The notes under the pieces were generated by a model. It was given only the letters and a program-made list of their open reading frames with translations, was not told the DNA's origin and made no database searches. DNA of 64,000 nucleotides, from contig NC_079875.1 in assembly GCF_029227915.1 (NCBI RefSeq), positions 31,439,501-31,503,500 on the forward strand. Direction: 5' to 3'. Source of the stretch: Hydractinia symbiolongicarpus (lineage: Eukaryota > Cnidaria > Hydrozoa > Anthoathecata > Hydractiniidae). Shown piece after piece: positions 45,651 through 58,210 of the stretch. Numbering within the stretch: the stretch's first letter is position 1; each line of letters starts with the position of its first letter. The position numbers and the translations under genes are program-made.

Positions 45651-45850
45651 TCCATGTCACATTCAACATGTCACAATGTTCTATTAAGAATGGCTTTGGA
45701 AAAATAAGGACTGTCTTCGTTGTCTCTAAGGATATAAAAAACAGCTTCAGTACGCAATAATGAAGTCACAACCTGGAGCAAGATTTTCTTTTTACAATTA
45801 CTTCACTCAAGAACCATTATTTTGTAACCATGTTTTAATACTGTTTTTTC

Positions 45851-45922
45851 TGACTCTTACGTGAATTGAACACGCAACCTTCTGATCTGGAGTCAGACGC
45901 GCTACCATTGCGCCACAGAGTC
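45851..45922 (-). tRNA. tRNA-Trp(CCA)-like
   Basis: T stem paired; 7:66 G.A. Confidence 0.7.
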
Positions 45923-46339
45923 CATAGCTATACAACTGCGTAAGACTGGGACCCAGAGTAGTTTAAGTTATTACTACATGTGTACCTGACCCGAATCCAA
46001 AAGGCACGTTAGGGATGTTAGGCGCATGTGATAACACCTACAATAAGGAAGTACTCTTAACTTCAGGGCAAGACTTGCGATTCAGTCGAGTTTGGTTTGT
46101 TCTCTGCAGTAAATAGCATTAAGGATGTGCTATTTCGAGTGTCTTTGTAAAAAATGAAACAAGCGGAAATTGCACTGACAACATTAGTTACACTCCAACA
46201 ATGGGCTCAACCGGGATTTGAACCTAAAGAAAGAATCATGCCACTAGACCATTGAGCCTCTATGTCCCGTGCATTTTATTATATCCATAGAGACGAAGAA
46301 GACAGTCCCTATCTTTAACATTAGTTACACTTTAATAAT

Positions 46340-46411
46340 GGGCTCAACCGGGATTTGAACTCGGGACCTCTCGCACCCAAAGCGAGAATCATGCCACTAG
46401 ACCATTGAGCT
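46340..46411 (-). tRNA. tRNA-Pro(UGG)
   Basis: A1.C72 mismatch and one change next to the T stem. Confidence 0.7.
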
Positions 46412-46611
46412 TCCATGTCATATGCAACATGTCACAATGTTCTATTAAGAATGGCTTTGGAAAAATAAGGACTGTCTTCGTTGTCTCTAAGGATATAAAA
46501 AACAGCTTCAGTACGCAATAATGAATTTACAACCTGGAGCAAGATTTTCTTCTTACAATTACTTCACTCAAGAACCATTATTTTGTAACCATGTTTTAAT
46601 ACTGTTTTTTC

Positions 46612-46683
46612 TGACTCTGACTTGAATTGAACACGCAACTTTTTGATCTGGAGTCAGACGCGCTACCATTGCGCCACAGAGTC
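46612..46683 (-). tRNA. tRNA-Trp(CCA)-like
   Basis: Two base changes between anticodon stem and variable region; T-stem mismatch. Confidence 0.6.
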
Positions 46684-47099
46684 CGTAGCTATACAACTGC
46701 GTAAGACTTGGACCCAGAGTAGTTAAGTTATTACTACATGTGTGCCTGACCCGAATCCAAAATGCACGTTAGGGATGTTAGGCGCATGTGATAACACCTA
46801 CAATAAGGAAGTACTCTTAACTTCAGGGCAAGACTTGCGATTCAGTCGAGTTTGGTTTGTTCTCTGCAGTAAATAGCATTAAGGATGTGCTATTTCGAGT
46901 GTCTTTGTGAAAAATGAAACAAGCGGAAATTGCACTGACAACATTAGTTACACTCCAACAATGGGCTCAACCGGGATTTGAACCTAAATCAAGAATCATG
47001 CCACTAGACCATTGAGCCTCTATGTCCCGTGCATTTCATTATATCCATAGAGACGAAGAACGCAGTCCCTATCTTTAACATTAGTTACACTTTAATAAT

Positions 47100-47171
47100 G
47101 GGCTCAACCGGGATTTGAACCCGGGACCTCTTGCACCCAAAGCGAGAATCATGCCACTAGACCATTGAGCC
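47100..47171 (-). tRNA. tRNA-Pro(UGG)
   Basis: One anticodon-stem mismatch. Confidence 0.8.
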
Positions 47172-47371
47172 TCCATGTCACATGCAACATGTCACAATGT
47201 TCTATTAAGAATGGCTTTGGAAAAATAGGGACTGTCTTCGTTGTCTCTAAGGATATAAAAAACAGCCTCAGTACGCAATAATGAAGTCACAACCTGGAGC
47301 AAGATTTTCTTCTTACAATTACTTCACTCAAGAACCATTATTTTGTAACCATGTTTTAATACCGTTTTTTC

Positions 47372-47443
47372 TGTCTCTGACGTGAATTGAACACGCAACC
47401 TTCTGATCTGGAGTCAGACGCGCTACCATTACGCCACAGAGTC
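47372..47443 (-). tRNA. tRNA-Trp(CCA)-like
   Basis: Acceptor 2:71 A.A and one D-stem/A-box change. Confidence 0.6.
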
Positions 47444-47860
47444 CGTATCTATACAACTGCGTAAGACTGGGACCCAGAGTAGTTTAAGTTATTACTTCAT
47501 GTGTACCTGACCCGAATCCAAAAGGCACGTTAGGGATGTTAGGCGCATGTGATAACACCTACAATAAGGAAGTACTCTTAACTTCAGGGCAAGACTTGCG
47601 ATTCAGTCGAGTTTGGTTTGTTCTCTGCAGTAAATAGCATTAAGGGTGTGCTATTTCGAGTGTCTTTGTGAAAAATGAAACAAGCGGAAATTGCACTGAC
47701 AACATTAGTTACACTCCAACAATGGGCTCAACCGGGATTTGAACCTAAATCAAGAATCATGCCACTAGACCATTGAGCCTCTATGTCCCGTGCATTTTAT
47801 TATATCCATAGAGACGAAGAAGACAGTCCCTATCTTTAACATTAGTTACACTTTAATAAT

Positions 47861-47932
47861 GGGCTCAACCGGGATTTGAACCCGGGACCTCTCGCACCCA
47901 AAGCGAGAATCATGCCACTAGACCATTGAGCC
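47861..47932 (-). tRNA. tRNA-Pro(UGG)
   Basis: Consensus copy. Confidence 0.92.
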
Positions 47933-48132
47933 TCCATGTCACATGCAACATGTCACAATGTTCTATTAAGAAGGGATTTGGAAAAATAGGGACTGTCTTC
48001 GTTGTCTCTAAGGATATAAAAAAAAGCCTCAGTACGCAATAATGAAGTCACAACCTGAAGCAAGATTTTCTTCTTACAATTACTTAACTCAAAAACTATT
48101 ATTTTGTAACCATGTTTTAATACTGTTTTTTC

Positions 48133-48204
48133 TGACTCTGACTTGAATTGAACACGCAACCTTCTGATCTGGAGTCAGACGCGCTACCATTGCGCCACAG
48201 AGTC
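48133..48204 (-). tRNA. tRNA-Trp(CCA)-like
   Basis: T-stem 51:63 mismatch only. Confidence 0.72.
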
Positions 48205-48309
48205 CGTAACCATTCACAACAGTCACAACCTGGAGCAAGATTTTTTATTTTTACAATTACTTCACTCAAGAACCATTATTTTGTAACCATGTTTTAATAC
48301 TGTTTTTTC

Positions 48310-48381
48310 TGACTCTTACGTGAATTGAACACGCAACCTTCTGATCTGGAGTCAGACGCGCTACCATTGCGCCACAGAGTC
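48310..48381 (-). tRNA. tRNA-Trp(CCA)-like
   Basis: 7:66 G.A; 175-bp module. Confidence 0.7.
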
Positions 48382-48798
48382 CATAGCTATACAACTGCGT
48401 AAGACTGGGACCCAGAGTAGTTTAAGTTATTACTACATGTGTACCTGACCCGAATCCAAAAGGCACGTTAGGGATGTTAGGCGCATGTGATAACACCTAC
48501 AATAAGGAAGTACTCTTAACTTCAGGGCAAGACTTGCGATTCAGTCGAGTTTGGTTTGTTCTCTGCAGTAAATAGCATTAAGGATGTGCTATTTCGAGTG
48601 TCTTTGTAAAAAATGAAACAAGCGGAAATTGCACTGACAACATTAGTTACACTCCAACAATGGGCTCAACCGGGATTTGAACCTAAAGCAAGAATCATGC
48701 CACTAGACCATTGAGCCTCTATGTCCCGTGCATTTTATTATATCCATAGAGACGAAGAAGACAGTCCCTATCTTTAACATTAGTTACACTTTAATAAT

Positions 48799-48870
48799 GG
48801 GCTCAACCGGGATTTGAACCCGGGACCTCTCGCACCCAAAGCGAGAATCATGCCACTAGACCATTGAACT
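48799..48870 (-). tRNA. tRNA-Pro(UGG), acceptor damaged
   Basis: 5' end AGTTCAA leaves a 1:72 mismatch and a 3:70 wobble. Confidence 0.65.
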
Positions 48871-49070
48871 TCCATGTCATATGCAACATGTCACAATGTT
48901 CTATTCAGAATGGATTTGGAAAAATAGGGACTGTCTTCGTTGTCTCTAAGGATATAAAAAAAAGCCTCAGTACACAATAATGAAGTCACAACCTGAAGCA
49001 AGATTTTCTTCTTACAATTACTTCACTCAAGAACTATTATTTTGTAACCATGTTTTAATACTGTTTTTTC

Positions 49071-49142
49071 TGACTCTGACTTGAATTGAACACGCAACCT
49101 TCTGATCTGGAGTCAGAGGCGCTACCATTGCGCCACAGAGTC
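49071..49142 (-). tRNA. tRNA-Trp(CCA)-like
   Basis: GCGCC in place of GCGCG near the D arm; T-stem mismatch. Confidence 0.65.
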
Positions 49143-49559
49143 CGTAGCTATACAACTGCGTAAGACTGGGACCCAGAGTAGTTTAAGTTATTACTACATC
49201 TGTACCTGACCCGAATCCAAAAGGCACGTTAGGGATGTTAGGCGCATGTGATAACACCTACAATAAGGAAATACTCTTAACTTCAGGGCAAGACTTGCGA
49301 TTCAGTCGAGTTTGGTTTGTTCTCTGCAGTAAATAGCATTAAGGATGTGCTATTTCGAGTGTCTTTGTAAAAAATGAAACAAGCGGAAATTGCACTGACA
49401 ACATTAGTTACACTCCAACAATGGGCTCAACCGGGATTTGAACCTAAAGCAAGAATCATGCCACTAGACCATTGAGCCTCTATGTCCCGTGCATTTCATT
49501 ATATCCATAGAGACGAAGAAGACAGTCCCTATCTTTAACATTAGTTACACTTTAATAAT

Positions 49560-49631
49560 GGGCTCAACCGGGATTTGAACCCGGGACCTCTCGCACCCAA
49601 AGCGAGAATCATGCCACTAGACCATTGAGCT
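49560..49631 (-). tRNA. tRNA-Pro(UGG)
   Basis: A1.C72 mismatch only. Confidence 0.78.
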
Positions 49632-49831
49632 TCCATGTCACATGCAACATGTCACAATGTTCTATTAAGAATGGCTTTGGAAAAATAGGGACTGTCTTCG
49701 TTGTCTCTAAGGATATAAAAAACAGCTTCAGTACGCAATAATGAAGTCACAACCTGGAGCAAGATTTTCTTTTTACAATTACTTCACTCAAGAACCATTA
49801 TTTTGTAACCATGTTTTAATACCGTTTTTTC

Positions 49832-49903
49832 TGTCTCTGACGTGAATTGAACACGCAACCTTCTGATCTGGAGTCAGACGCGCTACCATTGCGCCACAGA
49901 GTC
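49832..49903 (-). tRNA. tRNA-Trp(CCA)-like
   Basis: T stem paired; 2:71 A.A. Confidence 0.7.
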
Positions 49904-50320
49904 CGTAGCTATACAACTGCGTAAGACTGGGACCCAGAGTAGTTTAAGTTATTACTTCATGTGTACCTGACCCGAATCCAAAAGGCACGTTAGGGATGTT
50001 AGGCGCATGTGATAACACCAACAATAAGGAAGTACTCTTAACTTCAGGGCAAGACTTGCGATTCAGTCGAGTTTGGTTTGTTCTCTGCAGTAAATAGCAT
50101 TAAGGGTGTGCTATTTCGAGTGTCTTTGTGAAAAATGAAACAAGCGGAAATTGCACTGACAACATTAGTTACACTCCAACAATGGGCTCAACCGGGATTT
50201 GAACCTAAATCAAGAATCATGGCACTAGACCATTGAGCCTCTATCTCCCGTGCATTTTAATATATCCATAGAGACGAAGAAGACAGTCCCTATCTTTAAC
50301 ATTAGTTACACTTTAATAAT

Positions 50321-50392
50321 GGGCTCAACCGGGATTTGAACCCGGGACCTCTCGCACCCAAAGCGAGAATCATGCCACTAGACCATTGAGCC
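50321..50392 (-). tRNA. tRNA-Pro(UGG)
   Basis: Consensus copy. Confidence 0.92.
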
Positions 50393-50592
50393 TGCATGTC
50401 ACATGCAACATGTCACAATGTTCTATTAAGAAGGGATTTGGAAAAATAGGGACTGTCTTCGTTGTCTCTAAGGATATAAAAAAAAGCCTCAGTACGCAAT
50501 AATGAAGTCACAACCTGAAGCAAGATTTTCTTCTTACAATTACTTAACTCAAGAACTATTATTTTGTAACCATGTTTTAATATTGTTTTTTC

Positions 50593-50664
50593 TGACTCTG
50601 ACTTGAATTGAACACGCAACCTTCTGATCTGGAGTCAGACGCGCTACCATTGCGCCACAGAGTC
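50593..50664 (-). tRNA. tRNA-Trp(CCA)-like
   Basis: T-stem 51:63 mismatch only. Confidence 0.72.
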
Positions 50665-50767
50665 CGTAACCATTCACAACAGTCACAACCTGGAGCAAGA
50701 TTTTCTTTTTACAATTACTTCACTCAAGAACCATTATTTTGTAACCATGTTTTAATACTGTTTTTTC

Positions 50768-50839
50768 TGAACCTTACGTGAATTGAACACGCAACCTTCT
50801 GATCTGGAGTCAGACGCGCTACCATTGCGCCACAGAGTC
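50768..50839 (-). tRNA. tRNA-Trp(CCA)-like
   Basis: 3' acceptor strand AAGGTTC mismatches at two positions. Confidence 0.5.
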
Positions 50840-51255
50840 CGTAGCTATACAACTGCGTAAGACTGGGACCCAGAGTAGTTAAGTTATTACTACATGTGTG
50901 CCTGACCCGAATCCAAAAGGCACGTTAGGGATGTTAGGCGCATGCGATTACACCTACAATAAGGAAGTACTCTTAACTTCAGGGCAAGACTTGCGATTCA
51001 GTCGAGTTTGGTTTGTTCTCTGCAGTAAATAGCATTAAGGATGTGCTATTTCGAGTGTCTTTGTAAAAAATGAAACAAGCGGAAATTGCACTGACAACAT
51101 TAGTTACACTCCAACAATGGGCTCAACCGGGATTTGAACCTAAAGCAAGAATCATGCCACTAGACCATTGAGCCTCTATGTCCCGTGCATTTTATTACAT
51201 CCATAGAGACGAAGAAGACAGTCCCTATCTTTAACATTAGTTACACTTTAATAAT

Positions 51256-51327
51256 GGGCTCAACCGGGATTTGAACCCGGGACCTCTCGCACCCAAAGTG
51301 AGAATCATGCCACTAGACCATTGAGCC
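51256..51327 (-). tRNA. tRNA-Pro(UGG)
   Basis: One anticodon-stem change (CTCAC). Confidence 0.8.
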
Positions 51328-51526
51328 TCCATGTCACATGCAACATGTCACAATGTTCTATTAAGAAGGGATTTGGAAAAATAGGGACTGTCTTCGTTGT
51401 CTCTAAGGATATAAAAAAAGCCTCAGTACGCAATAATGAAGTCACAACCTGAAGCAAGATTTTCTTCTTACAATTACTTCACTCAAGAACCATTATTTTG
51501 TAACCATGTTTTAATACTGTTTTTTC

Positions 51527-51598
51527 TGACTATTACGTGAATTGAACACGCAACCTTCTGATCTGGAGTCAGACGCGCTACCATCGCACCACAGAGTC
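51527..51598 (-). tRNA. tRNA-Trp(CCA)-like
   Basis: Changes in the acceptor 3' strand and in the A box. Confidence 0.45.
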
Positions 51599-52014
51599 CG
51601 TAGCTATACAACTGCGTAAGACTGGGACCCAGAGTAGTTAAGTTATTACTACATGTGTGCCTGACCCGAATCCAAAATGCACGTTAGGGATGTTAGGCGC
51701 ATGTGATAACACCTACAATAAGGAAGTACTCTTAACTTCAGGGCAAGACTTGCGATTCAGTCGAGTTTGGTTTGTTCTCTGCAGTAAATAGCATTAAGGA
51801 TGTGCTATTTCGAGTGTCTTTGTGAAAAATGAAACAAGCGGAAACTGCACTGACAACATTAGTTACACTCCAACAATGGGCTCAACCGGGATTTGAACCT
51901 AAATCAAGAATCATGCCACTAGACCATTGAGCCTCTATGTCCCGTGCATTTCATTATATCCATAGAGACGAAGAACGCAGTCCCTATCTTTAACATTATT
52001 TACACTTTAATAAT

Positions 52015-52086
52015 GGGCTCAACCGGGATTTGAACCCGGGACCTCTCGCACCCAAAGCGAGAATCATGCCACTAGACCATTGAGCC
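52015..52086 (-). tRNA. tRNA-Pro(UGG)
   Basis: Consensus copy. Confidence 0.92.
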
Positions 52087-52286
52087 TCCATGTCACATGC
52101 AACATGTCACAATGTTCTATTAAGAATGGCTTTGGAAAAATAGGGACTGTCTTCGTTGTCTCTAAGGATATAAAAAACAGCCTCAGTACGCAATAATGAA
52201 GTCACAACCTGGAGCAAGATTTTCTTCTTACAATTACTTCACTCAAGAACCATTATTTTGTAACCATGTTTTAATACCGTTTTTTC

Positions 52287-52358
52287 TGTCTCTGACGTGA
52301 ATTGAACAGGCAACCTTCTGATCTGGAGTCAGACACGCTACCATTGCGCCACAGAGTC
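52287..52358 (-). tRNA. tRNA-Trp(CCA)-like
   Basis: 2:71 A.A, T-stem GCCTG and a D-arm change. Confidence 0.5.
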
Positions 52359-52775
52359 CGTACCTATACAACTGCGTAGGACTGGGACCCAGAGTAGTTT
52401 AAGTTATTACTTCATGTGTACCTGACCCGAATCCAAAAGGCACGTTAGGGATGTTAGGCGCATGTGATAACACCTACAATGAGGAAGTACTCTTAACTTC
52501 AGGGCAAGACTTGCGATTCAGTCGAGTTTGGTTTGTTCTCTGCAGTAAATAGCATTAAGGGTGTGCTATTTCGAGTGTCTTTGTGAAAAATGAAACAAGC
52601 GGAAATTGCACTGACAACATTAGTTACACTCCAACAATGGGCTCAACCGGGATTTGAACCTAAATCAAGAATCATGCCACTAGACCATTGAGCCTCTATG
52701 TCCCGTGCATTTCATTATATCCATAGAGACGAAGAACGCAGTCCCTATCTTTAACATTAGTTACACTTTAATAAT

Positions 52776-52847
52776 GGGCTCAACCGGGATTTGAACCCGG
52801 GACCTCTCGCACCCAAAGCGAGAATCATGCCACTAGACCATTGAGCC
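52776..52847 (-). tRNA. tRNA-Pro(UGG)
   Basis: Consensus copy. Confidence 0.92.
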
Positions 52848-53047
52848 TCCATGTCACATGCAACATGTCACAATGTTCTATTAAGAATGGCTTTGGAAAA
52901 ATAGGGACTGTCTTCGTTGTCTCTAAGGATATAAAAAACAGCCTCAGTACGCAATAATGAAGTCACAACCTGGAGCAAGATTTTCTTCTTACAATTACTT
53001 CACTCAAGAACCATTATTTTGTAACCATGTTTTAATACCGTTTTTTC

Positions 53048-53119
53048 TGTCTCTGACGTGAATTGAACAGGCAACCTTCTGATCTGGAGTCAGACACGCT
53101 ACCATTGCGCCACAGAGTC
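53048..53119 (-). tRNA. tRNA-Trp(CCA)-like
   Basis: Duplicate of 52287. Confidence 0.5.
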
Positions 53120-53536
53120 CGTACCTATACAACTGCGTAGGACTGGGACCCAGAGTAGTTTAAGTTATTACTTCATGTGTACCTGACCCGAATCCAAAAG
53201 GCACGTTAGGGATGTTAGGCGCATGTGATAACACCTACAATGAGGAAGTACTCTTAACTTCAGGGCAAGACTTGCGATTCAGTCGAGTTTGGTTTGTTCT
53301 CTGCAGTAAATAGCATTAAGGGTGTGCTATTTCGAGTGTCTTTGTGAAAAATGAAACAAGCGGAAATTGCACTGACAACATTAGTTACACTCCAACAATG
53401 GGCTCAACCGGGATTTGAACCTAAATCAAGAATCATGCCACTAGACCATTGAGCCTCTATGTCCCGTGCATTTCATTATATCCATAGAGACGAAGAACGC
53501 AGTCCCTATCTTTAACATTAGTTACACTTTAATAAT

Positions 53537-53608
53537 GGGCTCAACCGGGATTTGAACCCGGGACCTCTCGCACCCAAAGCGAGAATCATGCCACTAGACC
53601 ATTGAGCC
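53537..53608 (-). tRNA. tRNA-Pro(UGG)
   Basis: Consensus copy. Confidence 0.92.
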
Positions 53609-53808
53609 TCCATGTCACATGCAACATGTCACAATGTTCTATTAAGAATGGCTTTGGAAAAATAGGGACTGTCTTCGTTGTCTCTAAGGATATAAAAAAC
53701 AGCCTCAGTACGCAATAATGAAGTCACAACCTGGAGCAAGATTTTCTTCTTACAATTACTTCACTCAAGAACCATTATTTTGTAACCATGTTTTAATACC
53801 GTTTTTTC

Positions 53809-53880
53809 TGTCTCTGACGTGAATTGAACAGGCAACCTTCTGATCTGGAGTCAGACGCGCTACCATTGCGCCACAGAGTC
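53809..53880 (-). tRNA. tRNA-Trp(CCA)-like
   Basis: Like 52287 but with the normal D arm. Confidence 0.55.
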
Positions 53881-54297
53881 CGTACCTATACAACTGCGTA
53901 GGACTGGGACCCAGAGTAGTTTAAGTTATTACTTCATGTGTACCTGACCCGAATCCAAAAGGCACGTTAGGGATGTTAGGCGCATGTGATAACACCTACA
54001 ATGAGGAAGTACTCTTAACTTCAGGGCAAGACTTGCGATTCAGTCGAGTTTGGTTTGTTCTCTGCAGTAAATAGCATTAAGGGTGTGCTATTTCGAGTGT
54101 CTTTGTGAAAAATGAAACAAGCGGAAATTGCACTGACAACATTAGTTACACTCCAACAATGGGCTCAACCGGGATTTGAACCTAAATCAAGAATCATGCC
54201 ACTAGACCATTGAGCCTCTATGTCCCGTGCATTTTATTATATCCATAGAGACGAAGAAGACAGTCCCTATCTTTAACATTAGTTACACTTTAATAAT

Positions 54298-54369
54298 GGG
54301 CTCAACCGGGATTTGAACCGGGGACCTCTCGCACCCAATGCGAGAATCATGCCACTAGACCATTGAGCC
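54298..54369 (-). tRNA. tRNA-Pro(UGG)
   Basis: One T-stem change and base 32 changed to A. Confidence 0.72.
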
Positions 54370-54569
54370 TCCATGTCACATGCAACATGTCACAATGTTC
54401 TATTAAGAAGGGATTTGGAAAAATAGGGACTGTCTTCGTTGTCTCTAAGGATATAAAAAAAAGCCTCAGTACGCAATAATGAAGTCACAACCTGAAGCAA
54501 GATTTTCTTCTTACAATTACTTAACTCAAGAACTATTATTTTGTAACCATGTTTTAATACTGTTTTTTC

Positions 54570-54641
54570 TGACTCTGACTTGAATTGAACACGCAACCTT
54601 CTGATCTGGAGTCAGACGCGCTACCATTGCTCCACAGAGTC
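54570..54641 (-). tRNA. tRNA-Trp(CCA)-like
   Basis: T-stem mismatch and one D-stem/A-box change. Confidence 0.6.
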
Positions 54642-54744
54642 CGTAACCATTCACAACAGTCACAACCTGGAGCAAGATTTTCTTTTTACAATTACTTCAC
54701 TCAAGAACCATTATTTTGTAACCATGTTTTAATACTGTTTTTTC

Positions 54745-54816
54745 TGACTCTTACGTGAATTGAACACGCAACCTTCTGATCTGGAGTCAGACGCGCTACC
54801 ATTGCGCCACAGAGTC
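54745..54816 (-). tRNA. tRNA-Trp(CCA)-like
   Basis: 7:66 G.A; 175-bp module. Confidence 0.7.
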
Positions 54817-55233
54817 CATAGCTATACAACTGCGTAAGACTGGGACCCAGAGTAGTTTAAGTTATTACTACATGTGTACCTGACCCGAATCCAAAAGGCA
54901 CGTTAGGGATGTTAGGCGCATGTGATAACACCTACAATAAGGAAGTACTCTTAACTTCAGGGCAAGACTTGCGATTCAGTCGAGTTTAGTTTGTTCTCTG
55001 CAGTAAATAGCATTAAGGATGTGCTATTTCGAGTGTCTTTGTAAAAAATGAAACAAGCGGAAATTGCACTGACAACATTAGTTACACTCCAACAATGGGC
55101 TCAACCGGGATTTGAACCTAAAGCAAGAATCATGCCACTAGACCATTGAGCCTCTATGTCCCGTGCATTTTATTATATCCATAGAGACGAAGAAGACAGT
55201 CCCTATCTTTAACATTAGTTACACTTTAATAAT

Positions 55234-55305
55234 GGGCTCAACCGGGATTTGAACCCGGGACCTCTCGCACCCAAAGCGAGAATCATGCCACTACACCATT
55301 GAGCT
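55234..55305 (-). tRNA. tRNA-Pro(UGG)
   Basis: A1.C72 mismatch and one A-box change. Confidence 0.65.
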
Positions 55306-55505
55306 TCCATGTCATATGCAACATGTCACAATGTTCTATTAAGAATGGCTTTGGAAAAATAAGGACTGTCTTCGTTGTCTCTAAGGATATAAAAAACAGC
55401 TTCAGTACGCAATAATGAAGTCACAACCTGGAGCAAGATTTTCTTCTTACAATTACTTCACTCAAGAACCATTATTTTGTAACCATGTTTTAATACCGTT
55501 TTTTC

Positions 55506-55577
55506 TGTCTCTGACGTGAATTGAACACGCAACCTTCTGATCTGGAGTCAGACGCGCTACCATTGCGCCACAGAGTC
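55506..55577 (-). tRNA. tRNA-Trp(CCA)-like
   Basis: 2:71 A.A. Confidence 0.7.
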
Positions 55578-55994
55578 CGTACCTATACAACTGCGTAAGA
55601 CTGGGACCCAGAGTAGTTTAAGTTATTACTTCATGTGTACCTGACCCGAATCCAAAAGGCACGTTAGGGATGTTAGGCGCATGTGATAACACCTACAATA
55701 AGGAAGTACTCTTAACTTCAGGGCAAGACTTGCGATTCAGTCGAGTTTGGTTTGTTCTCTGCAGTAAATAGCATTAAGGGTGTGCTATTTCGAGTGTCTT
55801 TGTGAAAAATGAAACAAGCGGAAATTGCACTGACAACATTAGTTACACTCCAACAATGGGCTCAACCGGGATTTGAACCTAAATCAAGAATCATGCCACT
55901 AGACCATTGAGCCTCTATGTCCCGTGCATTTTATTATATCCATAGAGACGAAGAAGACAGTCCCTATCTTTAACATTAGTTACACTTTAATAAT

Positions 55995-56066
55995 GGGCTC
56001 AACCGGGATTTGAACCCGGGACCTCTCGCACCCAAAGCGAGAATCATGCCACTAGACCATTGAGCC
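55995..56066 (-). tRNA. tRNA-Pro(UGG)
   Basis: Consensus copy. Confidence 0.92.
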
Positions 56067-56266
56067 TCCATGTCACATGCAACATGTCACAATGTTCTAT
56101 TAAGAAGGGATTTGGAAAAATAGGGACTGTCTTCGTTGTCTCTAAGGATATAAAAAAAAGCCTCAGTACGCAATAATGAAGTCACAACCTGAAGCAAGAT
56201 TTTCTTCTTACAATTACTTAACTCAAGAACTATTATTTTGTAACCATGTTTTAATACTGTCTTTTC

Positions 56267-56338
56267 TGACTCTGACTTGAATTGAACACGCAACCTTCTG
56301 ATCTGGAGTCAGACGCGCTACCATTGCGCCACAGAGTC
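56267..56338 (-). tRNA. tRNA-Trp(CCA)-like
   Basis: T-stem 51:63 mismatch only. Confidence 0.72.
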
Positions 56339-56441
56339 CGTAACCATTCACAACAGTCACAACCTGGAGCAAGATTTTCTTTTTACAATTACTTCACTCA
56401 AGAACCATTATTTTGTAACCATGTTTTAATACCGTTTTTTC

Positions 56442-56513
56442 TGTCTCTGACGTGAATTGAACACGCAACCTTCTGATCTGGAGTCAGACGCGCTACCATT
56501 GCGCCACAGAGTC
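56442..56513 (-). tRNA. tRNA-Trp(CCA)-like
   Basis: 2:71 A.A; 175-bp module. Confidence 0.7.
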
Positions 56514-56930
56514 CGTACCTATACAACTGCGTAAGACTGGGACCCAGAGTAGTTTAAGTTATTACTTCATGTGTACCTGACCCGAATCCAAAAGGCACGT
56601 TAGGGATGTTAGGCGCATGTGATAACACCTACAATAAGGAAGTACTCTTAACTTCAGGGCAAGACTTGCGATTCAGTCGAGTTTGGTTTGTTCTCTGCAG
56701 TAAATAGCATTAAGGGTGTGCTATTTCGAGTGTCTTTGTGAAAAATGAAACAAGCGGAAATTGCACTGACAACATTAGTTACACTCCAACAATGGGCTCA
56801 ACCGGGATTTGAACCTAAATCAAGAATCATGCCACTAGACCATTGAGCCTCTATGTCCCGTGCATTTTATTATATCCATAGAGACGAAGAAGACAGTCCC
56901 TATCTTTAACATTAGTTACACTTTAATAAT

Positions 56931-57002
56931 GGGCTCAACCGGGATTTGAACCCGGGACCTCTCGCACCCAAAGCGAGAATCATGCCACTAGACCATTGAG
57001 CC
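56931..57002 (-). tRNA. tRNA-Pro(UGG)
   Basis: Consensus copy. Confidence 0.92.
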
Positions 57003-57202
57003 TCCATGTCACATGCAACATGTCACAATGTTCTATTAAGAAGGGATTTGGAAAAATAGGGACTGTCTTCGTTGTCTCTAAGGATATAAAAAAAAGCCTC
57101 AGTACGCAATAATGAAGTCACAACCTGAAGCAAGATTTTCTTCTTACAATTACTTAACTCAAGAACTATTATTTTGTAACCATGTTTTAATACTGTCTTT
57201 TC

Positions 57203-57274
57203 TGACTCTGACTTGAATTGAACACGCAACCTTCTGATCTGGAGTCAGACGCGCTACCATTGCGCCACAGAGTC
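57203..57274 (-). tRNA. tRNA-Trp(CCA)-like
   Basis: T-stem 51:63 mismatch only. Confidence 0.72.
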
Positions 57275-57377
57275 CGTAACCATTCACAACAGTCACAACC
57301 TGGAGCAAGATTTTCTTTTTACAATTACTTCACTCAAGAACCATTATTTTGTAACCATGTTTTAATACTGTTTTTTC

Positions 57378-57449
57378 TGACTCTTACGTGAATTGAACAC
57401 GCAACCTTCTGATCTGGAGTCAGACGCGCTACCATTGCGCCACAGAGTC
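57378..57449 (-). tRNA. tRNA-Trp(CCA)-like
   Basis: 7:66 G.A; 175-bp module. Confidence 0.7.
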
Positions 57450-57866
57450 CATAGCTATACAACTGCGTAAGACTGGGACCCAGAGTAGTTTAAGTTATTA
57501 CTACATGTGTACCTGACCCGAATCCAAAAGGCACGTTAGGGATGTTAGGCGCATGTGATAACACCTACAATAAGGAAGTACTCTTAACTTCAGGGCAAGA
57601 CTTGCGATTCAGTCGAGTTTGGTTTGTTCTCTGCAGTAAATAGCATTAAGGATGTGCTATTTCGAGTGTCTTTGTAAAAAATGAAACAAGCGGAAATTGC
57701 ACTGACAACATTAGTTACACTCCAACAATGGGCTCAACCGGGATTTGAACCTAAAGCAAGAATCATGCCACTAGACCATTGAGCCTCTATGTCCCGTGCA
57801 TTTTATTATATCCATAGAGACGAAGAAGACAGTCCCTATCTTTAACATTAGTTACACTTTAATAAT

Positions 57867-57938
57867 GGGCTCAACCGGGATTTGAACCCGGGACCTCTCG
57901 CACCCAAAGCGAGAATCATGCCACTAGACCATTGAGCT
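57867..57938 (-). tRNA. tRNA-Pro(UGG)
   Basis: A1.C72 mismatch only. Confidence 0.78.
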
Positions 57939-58138
57939 TCCATGTCATATGCAACATGTCACAATGTTCTATTAAGAATGGATTTGGAAAAATAGGGACT
58001 GTCTTCGTTGTCTCTAAGGATATAAAAAAAAGCCTCAGTACACAATCATGAAGTCACAACCTGAAGCAAGATTTTCTTCTTACAATTACTTCACTCAAGA
58101 ACTATTATTTTGTAACCATGTTTTAATACTGTTTTTTC

Positions 58139-58210
58139 TGACTCTGACTTGAATTGAACACGCAACCTTCTGATCTGGAGTCAGAGGCGCTACCATTGCG
58201 CCACAGAGTC
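58139..58210 (-). tRNA. tRNA-Trp(CCA)-like
   Basis: Duplicate of 49071, same D-arm change. Confidence 0.65.

Larger units (their letters stand above)
48133..51300. repeat. Segment duplicated at 57203-60370 (offset 9,068 bp), first copy
   Basis: Trp copies at 48133, 48310, 49071, 49832, 50593 and 50768 recur exactly 9,068 bp later. Shared private changes include AGAGGCGC in the Trp gene (49071 and 58139) and ACTACATCTG in the following spacer. Confidence 0.8.
52015..54297. repeat. Three near-identical 761-bp units
   Basis: Trp at 52287, 53048 and 53809 and Pro at 52015, 52776 and 53537 share the private changes GAACAGGC and TGTCTCTG and are spaced 761 bp apart, which marks very recent amplification. 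Confidence 0.85.
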